Assembly (NCBI GenBank): GCA_027049085.1
Contig: JALTVH010000178.1
Span: 1-14,327, forward strand
Source: Aquificaceae bacterium
Lineage (GTDB): Bacteria; Aquificota; Aquificia; Aquificales; Aquificaceae
Length of the DNA: 14,327 bases
Direction of reading: 5' to 3'
Each line of letters opens with the position of its first letter. Position 1 is the stretch's first letter. Under the pieces are notes generated by a model that was not told the DNA's origin, ran no database searches, and saw only the letters and a program-made list of their open reading frames with translations. Of this stretch, positions 7,368 to 13,449 are shown one piece after another. Position numbers and translations under genes: made by a program.

Positions 7368-7987
7368 ATGTCAATGAAATATACGAGACCCTTCAGGGAG
7401 AGGGACTCCTTGCAGGAACTCCCTCTCTCTTTATCAGACTCCAGGGATGCAACCTGAGGTGCCCCTGGTGCGACCAGCCCGAGAGCCTTGGTGAAGGCGG
7501 TAACATGCTCAAAATGGAGGAGGTCCTGTTAAGAGCCAGTTCCTCAAAAGTTCGCCATGCAGTGATAACGGGTGGAGAGCCTTTTCTCTCACCTGGGCTC
7601 CCTTTCCTCGTGAAGGAGCTCCTTGAGATGGGGTTTTCCATCCAGATTGAGACCAACGGAACCCTCTGGAACAGTAGTCTTGAACCCTTAGCCCCTTCAG
7701 TTCACATAACCTGCTCACCAAAGGGGGTAGCGGGCTATTACACCCATCCCGCACTGCTCAAATACGCAAAAGAGCTCAAGTTTGTCGTTGATGGCCAGCT
7801 TGAAGATAAGGTCCTTCTGAGAGAGGAGTTCAGGACTCATCTTGAATCTAAAAGGGTCGTTCTCCAGCCAGAGAGTAATAAAAAAGAGATGTTCGAAAGA
7901 GCCTTAGACCTGCAGAGCCGTCTCCTGGAAAAGGGCTTTACAACAAGGGTAATTCCCCAGATCCACAAACTCATAGGGATCCCCTGA
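7331..7987 (+). CDS. queE: 7-carboxy-7-deazaguanine synthase (radical SAM)
   Basis: Converts 6-carboxy-tetrahydropterin to 7-carboxy-7-deazaguanine in the preQ0/queuosine pathway. From the ATG used here the protein has 218 residues. NEIYETLQGEG (15-25) is the family N-terminus. GCNLRCPWCDQP (39-50) carries the CX3CX2C cluster that binds [4Fe-4S] through Cys40, Cys44 and Cys47, and TGGEP (80-84) contacts SAM. The start is uncertain. The ATG at 7331 is the nearest canonical codon, but it adds about 11 residues of IF-2 overlap that do not look conserved. A CTG at 7364 would give MNVNEIYETLQGEG, overlap the infB stop as CTGA, and lie 9 nt after AGGA (7351-7354). It is the only queuosine-pathway gene seen here. 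Confidence 0.93.
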   Translation: MLRNQASGTLTLNVNEIYETLQGEGLLAGTPSLFIRLQGCNLRCPWCDQPESLGEGGNMLKMEEVLLRASSSKVRHAVITGGEPFLSPGLPFLVKELLEMGFSIQIETNGTLWNSSLEPLAPSVHITCSPKGVAGYYTHPALLKYAKELKFVVDGQLEDKVLLREEFRTHLESKRVVLQPESNKKEMFERALDLQSRLLEKGFTTRVIPQIHKLIGIP

Positions 7988-8001
7988 ATTATTTATGGGT
8001 T

Positions 8002-8034
8002 TTATAGTTGCAATAAGAATTCGTTATACTATAA
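8002..8034. promoter_or_regulatory. Nested dyad, probable LysR-type autoregulatory operator
   Basis: The outer arms TTATAGT (8002-8008) and ACTATAA (8028-8034) form a perfect 7-bp inverted repeat. Inside lies ATAA-N7-TTAT (8013-8027), which contains T-N11-A (T8014, A8026), the core motif of LysR-family binding sites. The dyad covers the -35, the spacer and most of the -10 of the lysR promoter, so binding there would be expected to repress transcription. The regulator's identity as binder is inferred from position. Confidence 0.55.
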
Positions 8035-8035
8035 T
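8008..8035 (+). promoter_or_regulatory. Candidate lysR promoter
   Basis: TTGCAA (8008-8013) and a perfect TATAAT (8030-8035) are separated by 16 bp. The predicted start site at 8042-8044 is only three to five bases before the ATG at 8047, and there is no Shine-Dalgarno sequence in between. A second -10-like hexamer, TATACT, overlaps at 8025-8030. Confidence 0.6.
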
Positions 8036-8046
8036 TAAACTTTACG

Positions 8047-8961
8047 ATGATTGACATATCAAAACTCAAGACCTTTGTAACCGTTGCTGATCTCGGTTCC
8101 TTCTCAAAGGCCTCAGAGATCCTCTACATAACCCAGCCTGCGGTAACCCAGCAGATAAAAGCCCTTGAAAAAACCATTGGCGCTAAACTCTTCCAGAGGG
8201 CAGGGGGAAAGATGGCTCTGACGGAAGAGGGTAAGAGGATCTATGAAATAGCCAAGCTCCTCCTCGGGAGTTACGAGGGCCTGATGGAGGAGATAGCCAA
8301 AATAAAAAAGGACCTCAAAGATACCTTATTTCTCGGTGTTAGTGCAACCCTTAGCGAGTACATAATCCCTAACATCATCGCCGAGTTTCACAAAGAGTTT
8401 CCAAGTGCAACGGTAAAGGTATTTACGGGCAACTCCCACGATGTGGAGGAAGGGCTCCTTTCTGGGGTCATCAACTTAGGGATCATTGAGAGGGAAGCAT
8501 CATCCAAGTTTGTAAGCATACCCTGGCTTGAGGATGAGATCATCTTCTTCACCTGTCCAGACAGTCCGCTGGCAAGATGCGAGTGCATTGAACCAGATGA
8601 CCTTTACAGAGTTGACCTCGTCATGAGAGAAATGAACTCGGGGACGAGAAAGATAGTTAAAGATGCCCTTGAAAAGCTCGGTGTGGTCTTTGAGAGGCTC
8701 AATATCAAGATTGAAGCAAACTCCAGCCGAACGATAATGAACATAGTCAAGAGCGGTTACGGCGCCTCCTTCCTCTCCAAGGGTCTGATCCTTGGTGAGA
8801 TAGAGAGCGGGACCGTGGTTCCCGTCAAAATCAGAGGATTCAACGTAAAGAGGCGGTTTAACATAATTTATCCAAAAAGCTCAAACATTACCTTCCTTGC
8901 CAGCAATTTTGTCAAGTTTGTCCTCTCAAAAACCTCAGATATCGTCACCGAAAGGGTATGA
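8047..8961 (+). CDS. LysR-family transcriptional regulator
   Basis: A 304-residue regulator with an N-terminal winged helix-turn-helix at about 4-63. This includes the typical LKTFVTVADLGSFSKAS and ITQPAVTQQIKALE recognition segments, followed by a linker helix and a periplasmic-binding-protein-like effector domain from about residue 90 (LFLGVSATLSEYIIPNII). The length is normal. The overall look is close to the CysB/CbbR/YeiE-like branch, but the effector cannot be named. The ATG is the natural family start and is preceded by a promoter but no ribosome binding site. Its stop overlaps the HAD gene's start as ATGA (8958-8961), so the two are probably co-translated. A dyad over its own promoter suggests autoregulation. 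Confidence 0.93.
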   Translation: MIDISKLKTFVTVADLGSFSKASEILYITQPAVTQQIKALEKTIGAKLFQRAGGKMALTEEGKRIYEIAKLLLGSYEGLMEEIAKIKKDLKDTLFLGVSATLSEYIIPNIIAEFHKEFPSATVKVFTGNSHDVEEGLLSGVINLGIIEREASSKFVSIPWLEDEIIFFTCPDSPLARCECIEPDDLYRVDLVMREMNSGTRKIVKDALEKLGVVFERLNIKIEANSSRTIMNIVKSGYGASFLSKGLILGEIESGTVVPVKIRGFNVKRRFNIIYPKSSNITFLASNFVKFVLSKTSDIVTERV

Positions 8962-9659
8962 AAGCTATCATCTTTGACGTGGATGGCGTTCTCGTTGACG
9001 TCAGGGAAAGCTACCACCTTGCCATTAAGGAAACAGCAGAGCATTACCTCGGCAGAGAGGTTCCCTTAGATCTTATAAAAAAGATTAAGTATGAAAGGGC
9101 TATAAACAACGACTGGGACGTTACTCAGGCTGTTATAGAGCATTTCGGAGGTAAGGCGGATTACGAAGAGCTTGTTGAAGTATTTACCCAAAAGTACGAC
9201 CTTTTCAAAGAGAGGGAAAAACCGCTCCTCAGCAGAGAATTTTTCCGCAGGCTTAAAGAGGCGGGCACACCCCTGGGTATAGTCACCGGAAGGCCAAAAA
9301 GAGACCTCCTGTGGGTACTTGAAAGGTTTGATATAAGAAGCTTCTTTGATTGCACCATTGACGAGGACGACATTCCAGACCAGAGTCTGAGGAAGCCCCA
9401 TCCCTATCCTCTCAGGATATGCCTTGAAAGGCTCGGTGCGGAAGAGGCAATTTATGTTGGTGACAACACCGCGGATCAGAAAATGGTAGCCTCAGCGGTG
9501 GAGAGGTACGGTTTAAAGGCTGGATTCGTTCACTTCAACAGAGTGGTTGACCTCACCCTTGAAGCAGACTTTGTGACCTCCTCTGAGGAAGATCTGCTCA
9601 ACTTCCTTCTTCAATGGGTTTGCCCGAATCAGGAAGGAGTACGGGGATACCGTCCCTGA
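8958..9659 (+). CDS. HAD-superfamily hydrolase, subfamily IA (phosphatase-like)
   Basis: A 233-residue HAD phosphatase-like enzyme. Motif I is DVDGV with the nucleophile Asp7 and acid/base Asp9, motif II is the Thr110 in IVTGRPKRD, motif III is Lys146 in RKPHPYP, and motif IV is GDNTADQ with Asp169 and Asp173. A helical C1 cap lies between motifs I and II. The N-terminal DVDGVLVDVRESYHLAIKET resembles the HAD-IA group called TIGR01548, often noted beside histidine genes, though none is here. The substrate is unknown. It is coupled to lysR by a 4-bp overlap. The last 20 codons run antisense to the end of the Trm112-like gene, and the final residues after NFLLQW look like a non-conserved tail. 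Confidence 0.88.
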   Translation: MKAIIFDVDGVLVDVRESYHLAIKETAEHYLGREVPLDLIKKIKYERAINNDWDVTQAVIEHFGGKADYEELVEVFTQKYDLFKEREKPLLSREFFRRLKEAGTPLGIVTGRPKRDLLWVLERFDIRSFFDCTIDEDDIPDQSLRKPHPYPLRICLERLGAEEAIYVGDNTADQKMVASAVERYGLKAGFVHFNRVVDLTLEADFVTSSEEDLLNFLLQWVCPNQEGVRGYRP

Positions 9660-9774
9660 CCTCGTAGTAAACGGCACATTTTTCACAGATCAGGATATCC
9701 TTCTGAGAATCATATTTCAGATCGCCCTTGCACACAGGACAGGCAAGTATATCAAGGAGCTTGCTGTCAAGCAT
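9598..9774 (-). CDS. Trm112/YcaR-family zinc-ribbon protein (UPF0434-like)
   Basis: A 58-residue minus-strand gene easily missed because of its size. The ATG at 9774 opens MLDSKLLDILACPVCKG. Cys12, Cys15, Cys30 and Cys33 form two CxxC pairs of a zinc ribbon. VRDGIPVLL (39-47) matches the YPIRDGIPVML signature of the bacterial Trm112 family. In eukaryotes and archaea Trm112 is an activating subunit for RNA- and protein-modifying methyltransferases, and the bacterial homologue may act similarly. The gene is divergent from acyP across a 22-bp gap. Its 3' end overlaps the HAD gene by 62 bp in antisense. There is no Shine-Dalgarno; TATAAT at 9790-9785 suggests a nearly leaderless mRNA. Confidence 0.88.
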   Translation of the reverse strand: MLDSKLLDILACPVCKGDLKYDSQKDILICEKCAVYYEVRDGIPVLLPDSGKPIEEGS

Positions 9775-9790
9775 TTCTGCTAATATTATA
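9761..9790. promoter_or_regulatory. Bidirectional promoter between trm112 and acyP with a palindromic -10
   Basis: TAATATTA (9781-9788) is a perfect palindrome. Read rightward, TATTAT (9784-9789) follows TTGCTG (9761-9766) with a 17-bp spacer. Read leftward, TATAAT occupies 9790-9785, with no clear -35. The start codons at 9774 (leftward) and 9797 (rightward) are only 22 bp apart, so both transcripts would begin within a few bases of their ATG. Confidence 0.55.
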
Positions 9791-9796
9791 AATCAG

Positions 9797-10066
9797 ATGC
9801 GTTTCAGACTCTTCATATCGGGGCTGGTTCAGGGAGTGGGGTTCCGTGCCTTTACCCAGAGATTAGCTCAGAGTTACGGGCTCAGCGGATGGGTTAGGAA
9901 CCTTCCAGATGGAAGAGTAGAGGCTCTTGTGGAGGGTGACGAGGAGGTCATAGCCCACTTTTTAAAGGAGCTGTGGAAGGGACCGCGCCTTTCAAGGGTT
10001 GATAAGATAGAGATGATCAGGGAGGAGCCTGATGAACCTCTTCATGGCTTTGATATTCGCTATTAG
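9797..10066 (+). CDS. acyP: Acylphosphatase
   Basis: Small cytosolic enzyme that hydrolyses carboxyl-phosphate bonds of acyl phosphates. The 89-residue length is typical. FISGLVQGVGFRAFTQRLA carries the VQGVGFR phosphate-binding loop with the catalytic Arg, and GLSGWVRNLPDGRVEALVEG carries the conserved WVRNLPDG segment with the catalytic Asn. The C-terminal FDIRY matches the family's usual F.i.y ending. The ATG at 9797 is chosen over in-frame upstream codons because it gives the family N-terminus. No Shine-Dalgarno precedes it, and a -10 ends only 7 bp upstream. Its last 35 bp overlap the NlpD-like gene, so the two are probably in one transcript. Confidence 0.95.
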   Translation: MRFRLFISGLVQGVGFRAFTQRLAQSYGLSGWVRNLPDGRVEALVEGDEEVIAHFLKELWKGPRLSRVDKIEMIREEPDEPLHGFDIRY

Positions 10067-11015
10067 CCTGCTGGCAGGAGCCGCAGAGGCAGGAAAGTGC
10101 AGGCTCTACCACAAGGTAAGAAAAGGTGACAGTTTGTGGAAGATAGCAGACCGTTACAACATGTACATAAAAGACATCCTGAGGGCTAACCCACGGCTAA
10201 AGAAAAAAAAGTATCTCAGACCCGGCCAGAGAATATGTATTCCCTACAAAAAGAAGAGGAAGGCAGTCTCAAGGTCCAGAGGTGACTACGTTATATACAG
10301 AGTAAGACCGGGAGACAGCCTGCAGAAGATAGCCAAGAAGTTCGGCGTTTCCTGGAAAACTATCAAGAGATACAACGGTCTCAGGAGCAACGTTATAAGG
10401 GTCGGACAAAAACTCAAGATACCCAGAAAGGGAAGGGCAAAAAAAAGGACCTACGCTTACAGAAAAAAGGGTTATGTAATCATCAAGTACAGGGTCAGGC
10501 GTGGCGACAGCCTGATAAAGATTGGCAAAAAGTTTGGTGTAAGCTGGAAAGAAATAAAAAGAATAAACGGCATGAGAAGCAACATAGTTAGAAAGGGTCA
10601 GCTAATCAAGGTCCCGGTTCCGAGGAAAGCCTTTGAAAAGAGATACATTGATAAACCAAGAATAAAGCTTGCCTTCCTTCCCGTTGACGGAAAGTACGAA
10701 AAGGGAACAAGGGGGATTGATATATTTGCTGAATGCGGGGAAAAGGTCAGGGCTGTCGCAGACGGAAGGGTTATTTACAGCGGTGATGACCTCACAACCT
10801 ATGGCAATATGGTGATAGTTGAACACAGGGGGTTCCTCAGTATATATGCTTACCAGATGCAGAACCTCGTTGAAAGGGGAGACAGGGTTCAGAGGGGAGA
10901 GGTAATAGGTAAAGTTGGTCTCAAACCAGGTTCCGGCAGGTGTGCTCTTCACTTTGAGATCAGGGCAAGGGACGGTTCTGTACTCAATCCTGTTGAATAC
11001 CTTGGGAAAAAGTAA
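10032..11015 (+). CDS. Secreted protein with three LysM domains and a degenerate LytM/M23 domain (NlpD-like)
   Basis: A 327-residue envelope protein. A signal peptide (1-20, ending AEA) is followed by three LysM peptidoglycan-binding repeats at about 26-72, 87-131 and 151-196, joined by very basic linkers. The C-terminal LytM/M23 fold spans about 212-325. Three residues expected of an active M23 endopeptidase are replaced: the HxxxD His by Thr226 (TRGID), the YAHL His by Tyr274 (YAYQ) and the first His of HxH by Ala305 (ALH). Asp230 and His307 remain. This resembles NlpD/EnvC proteins, which activate amidases instead of cutting peptidoglycan, so an amidase-activator or structural role at division is inferred. 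GGAGG (10021-10025) is 6 nt before the ATG, inside acyP. The rplM promoter lies in its 3' end. Confidence 0.9.
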   Translation: MNLFMALIFAISLLAGAAEAGKCRLYHKVRKGDSLWKIADRYNMYIKDILRANPRLKKKKYLRPGQRICIPYKKKRKAVSRSRGDYVIYRVRPGDSLQKIAKKFGVSWKTIKRYNGLRSNVIRVGQKLKIPRKGRAKKRTYAYRKKGYVIIKYRVRRGDSLIKIGKKFGVSWKEIKRINGMRSNIVRKGQLIKVPVPRKAFEKRYIDKPRIKLAFLPVDGKYEKGTRGIDIFAECGEKVRAVADGRVIYSGDDLTTYGNMVIVEHRGFLSIYAYQMQNLVERGDRVQRGEVIGKVGLKPGSGRCALHFEIRARDGSVLNPVEYLGKK

Positions 11016-11021
11016 TAAAAT
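10993..11021 (+). promoter_or_regulatory. Candidate rplM promoter inside the preceding gene
   Basis: TTGAAT (10993-10998) and TAAAAT (11016-11021) are separated by 17 bp. The -35 and spacer lie within the last codons of the NlpD-like gene. The predicted start site (about 11028-11030) is one to three bases before the rplM ATG, and no Shine-Dalgarno is present. Confidence 0.5.
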
Positions 11022-11030
11022 AGTTCGGCT

Positions 11031-11465
11031 ATGAAAACTTACAGGGTAAAACCCGAAGAGATCCACAGGAACTGGTATGTTATAAACGCAGAAGGAAAGG
11101 TACTGGGAAGGCTGGCAAGTGAAATAGCAAAAGTGTTGAGAGGAAAGCATAAACCCTCTTACCAGCCCGATGTTGATTGCGGTGACTACGTAGTTGTAGT
11201 AAATGCAGATAAGATAAGGGTCACGGGCAAAAAACTTGATCAAAAGATCTACTATAGGCATTCTAATTATCCCGGCGGGCTCAAAGAAAGGAATCTTAAG
11301 TGGATGCTTGAAAACAAACCAGAAGAGGTTATAAAGCTTGCAGTCAAGAGGATGCTACCCAAAAACAGGCTCGGCCACAGGATGCTGAAAAAGTTAAAAG
11401 TCTACAGAGGACCAGATCACCCCCACTCAGCCCAGAAACCCCAGCCTCTGGAGGTCTCGGTATGA
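11031..11465 (+). CDS. rplM: 50S ribosomal protein L13
   Basis: A 144-residue ribosomal protein of the large subunit, an early assembly protein. Recognised from WYVINAEGKVLGRLASEIAK near the N-terminus, HKPSYQPDVDCGDYVVVVNA, KKLDQKIYYRHSNYPGGLKE, and the AVKRMLPKNRLGHRMLKKLKVY region before the usual HPHSAQKP tail. Length and order are normal. The ATG at 11031 gives the standard N-terminus; only a promoter-like box, not a ribosome binding site, precedes it. Its stop overlaps the rpsI start as ATGA (11462-11465), the classic L13-S9 pairing. Confidence 0.97.
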   Translation: MKTYRVKPEEIHRNWYVINAEGKVLGRLASEIAKVLRGKHKPSYQPDVDCGDYVVVVNADKIRVTGKKLDQKIYYRHSNYPGGLKERNLKWMLENKPEEVIKLAVKRMLPKNRLGHRMLKKLKVYRGPDHPHSAQKPQPLEVSV

Positions 11466-11902
11466 CAAAACTCAAGGACTTCAGGATCACTCCCGAAAAC
11501 TCTTTTTACGGAACGGGAAAGAGGAAGGAATCAGTCGCCCGTGTCTGGATTCTTCCTGAACAGCCGGGGAGATTTCTAGTCAAAGTGACAAGAACCGGCA
11601 AAGAGTACGATCTGAGGAATTACGTCCAGAGAGAAACCCTCTTTAATAAGGTCATGCTTCCCTTCAAGGTAACCAAAACCGAAGGCAAATTTGGAATTTA
11701 CGCCACCGTAGAGGGAGGAGGAATCTCAAGCCAGGCGGAAGCTCTGATGTATGGTGTTGCAAGAGCTCTCCTATCTCACAATCCTGACCTCAGAAACCAG
11801 CTAAAGAAGGCGGGCCTCCTAACAAGGGACGCGAGGGAAAAAGAAAGAAAGAAATACGCCCAGATGGGTGCAAGGGCAAAGTACAGGTGGAGCAAACGTT
11901 AA
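11462..11902 (+). CDS. rpsI: 30S ribosomal protein S9
   Basis: A 146-residue small-subunit protein. FYGTGKRKESVARVWI near residue 15 is the family signature. VEGGGISSQAEALMYGVARAL and the basic C-terminal DAREKERKKYAQMGARAKYRWSKR-type tail complete it. The final SKR is the conserved end that reaches the P-site tRNA. The protein has about 10 extra N-terminal residues relative to short S9 versions (TKLKDFRITPEN). It is translationally coupled to rplM by ATGA and overlaps argC by 16 bp. Confidence 0.97.
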   Translation: MTKLKDFRITPENSFYGTGKRKESVARVWILPEQPGRFLVKVTRTGKEYDLRNYVQRETLFNKVMLPFKVTKTEGKFGIYATVEGGGISSQAEALMYGVARALLSHNPDLRNQLKKAGLLTRDAREKERKKYAQMGARAKYRWSKR

Positions 11903-12909
11903 GAGTATGCGTCTTTGGTGCAACAGGCTACACTGGCATTGAGCTTCTAAGGATACTGTCCACCCACCCAAAGGTACGGGTTACCGCAGCAACTTCAAAA
12001 ACTTACGCCGGTCAGGATGTAAGCGACGCCATCCCAACCTTAAGGGGAACCACCATCAACTGCCTGAAGCTTACAGAGCAGCCTGAGGAGGACTTTGACC
12101 TTGCCTTCCTGTGCCTTCCCCATGAAAATTCCATGGATCTGGTACCAGAACTCCTGGGACAGGATAAGAAGGTCATAGACCTCTCGGGAGCCTACAGGCT
12201 TAAAAATCCGGAAGAATATCCCACCCACTACGGTTTTGAACACTCCCATCCGGATACCCTTAACAGAGCTGTCTACGGACTTCCAGAAATTTACAAAAAG
12301 GAGATAAAGGAAGCAGACCTGGTTGCCAATCCGGGCTGTTATCCAACGGCTGTGCTCCTTGCCCTATACCCGCTGATCGGTTCAGGTGTTGATATTGATA
12401 TGATTATAGCCCACGCCCTTTCGGGCGTATCCGGTGGTGGCAGAAAACCAAAGCAAAACTTCCATTTCCCGGAGATGACTGAAAACTTCTTTGCCTACGG
12501 AGTTCAAAAACACAGGCATGTTCCTGAAATGGAATCAGTAGTTCGCAAGGTTAGCGGTCAACAGATACCTCTGAGATTCACCCCCGTGGTAGTTCCCTCC
12601 TCCAGGGGAATGCTCGCAACGGTGTACGTGAAGACGCCGGAGAATAACATCAAGGACCTTTACGACGAGGTTTATGCTGGGGAGCCCTTTGTAATACTTA
12701 CCAATGAACCTCCATCTCCAAAGTGGGTAATCGGTACAAACTTCTGTTACCTCTTTGTACACTATGACAGTAAAAATTCCCTCGCTGTTATCATCAGCGC
12801 CATAGATAACCTCGGCAAAGGTGCCTCCCATCAGGCTGTGCAGAATATGAATATAATGATGGGCTTTGATGAAACCACAGGTCTGATGAACTGGGCAACA
12901 TTTCCATAA
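11887..12909 (+). CDS. argC: N-acetyl-gamma-glutamyl-phosphate reductase
   Basis: NADPH-dependent reductase of arginine biosynthesis that converts N-acetylglutamyl phosphate to N-acetylglutamate semialdehyde. The 340-residue protein has an N-terminal Rossmann motif GATGYTGIELLRIL, FLCLPHENSM, and the catalytic VANPGCYPTA with Cys151. HALSGVSGGGRKP follows, then HRHVPEM, with a His typical of the active site. The GTG at 11887 is chosen because MEQTLRVCVFGATGYTG is the natural N-terminus; it overlaps rpsI by 16 bp with a different frame. It is the only arginine gene here, and its location behind ribosomal protein genes suggests expression from the rplM transcript. No terminator hairpin is visible after the stop. 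Confidence 0.96.
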   Translation: MEQTLRVCVFGATGYTGIELLRILSTHPKVRVTAATSKTYAGQDVSDAIPTLRGTTINCLKLTEQPEEDFDLAFLCLPHENSMDLVPELLGQDKKVIDLSGAYRLKNPEEYPTHYGFEHSHPDTLNRAVYGLPEIYKKEIKEADLVANPGCYPTAVLLALYPLIGSGVDIDMIIAHALSGVSGGGRKPKQNFHFPEMTENFFAYGVQKHRHVPEMESVVRKVSGQQIPLRFTPVVVPSSRGMLATVYVKTPENNIKDLYDEVYAGEPFVILTNEPPSPKWVIGTNFCYLFVHYDSKNSLAVIISAIDNLGKGASHQAVQNMNIMMGFDETTGLMNWATFP

Positions 12910-13021
12910 GAATATTCAAATGTTCTTATATGCAAATAAGTTTAAATTAGATTGCTTTATCAATACATAAGGAATAATTAAGAATTGTTGGAAAGCCTTT
13001 AATCTAAATTATTTAACTGCA
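12910..13021. promoter_or_regulatory. AT-rich intergenic control region upstream of the Sox cluster
   Basis: The 112-bp gap has 25 G/C bases (22%), far below the flanking genes. It contains the palindrome GAATATTC (12910-12917) directly after argC and a short CTTAT/ATAAG inverted repeat (12925-12940). A distant pair of arms, TTAGATT (12946-12952) and AATCTAA (13001-13007), is also present. A weak promoter candidate is TTGTTG (12985-12990) with TTATTT (13009-13014). No Shine-Dalgarno precedes the ATG at 13022. Regulatory function is inferred from position and composition. Confidence 0.4.
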
Positions 13022-13447
13022 ATGTTAAGACATATAACAGCCCTCTTTCTTTTGTTTTCAACCTTTTTGCTAAGTGGTGAACCTTACTGGTTTACCGACT
13101 ACAGCAAAGGTATCGCCAGAGCCAGGGACCTGAATAAGAACGTCATTATTTATTTTTACAGTGACCACTGTCCCTACTGCTGGCAGATGGAGGAATTCGT
13201 CTTAGGCGACCCTGAAGTTGATGGGTACATTAAAGAAAGATACGTTTTCATAAGCATTTCAGTTGACGAGGTGCCTCCTGATATTGACAGGAGGTTTAAT
13301 CCAATAGGCACCCCCTACTTCGTTTTTTATGACCCACAGAGGGACAGAGTTCTCCTGGAGGTCTTTGGAAGTAGGGAGAAAGAAGACTTCATGAACTTGC
13401 TAATTAGGGCGTGCAATAGTTCAAAAACCAATTTAAGGAGGTGTTAG
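13022..13447 (+). CDS. Exported thioredoxin-fold protein, SoxW-like
   Basis: A 141-residue protein with a hydrophobic N-terminal signal or anchor (about 4-18). A thioredoxin-like domain follows, containing FYSDHCPYCWQME with a CPYC redox pair at Cys50/Cys53 and a cis-proline segment IGTPYF with Pro98. The CPYC motif resembles glutaredoxin or SoxW/DUF255-like proteins more than the CGPC of housekeeping thioredoxin. The location immediately before soxY supports a periplasmic thiol-disulfide role that keeps the SoxY cysteine reduced, as proposed for SoxW in other Sox systems. That role is inferred. Two more cysteines lie near the C-terminus, and the last one is encoded within the soxY ribosome binding site. 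No Shine-Dalgarno precedes its own ATG. Confidence 0.8.
   Translation: MLRHITALFLLFSTFLLSGEPYWFTDYSKGIARARDLNKNVIIYFYSDHCPYCWQMEEFVLGDPEVDGYIKERYVFISISVDEVPPDIDRRFNPIGTPYFVFYDPQRDRVLLEVFGSREKEDFMNLLIRACNSSKTNLRRC
13435..13443 (+). promoter_or_regulatory. soxY ribosome binding site inside the preceding gene
   Basis: AAGGAGGTG lies in the last codons of the SoxW-like gene, with GGAGG 8 nt before the ATG at 13450. It decides the soxY start in favour of this ATG over the GTG at 13441, which is part of the Shine-Dalgarno itself. Confidence 0.8.
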
Positions 13448-13449
13448 CC

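Noticed and set aside
10110..10620. Similar DNA segments that could be a direct repeat
   Set aside because: They are the diverged coding sequences of the LysM domains; similarity is at protein level.
10602..11261. Minus-strand open frame of 219 codons across the LytM domain and rplM
   Set aside because: It crosses two well-supported plus-strand genes, and the sequence lacks any family resemblance.
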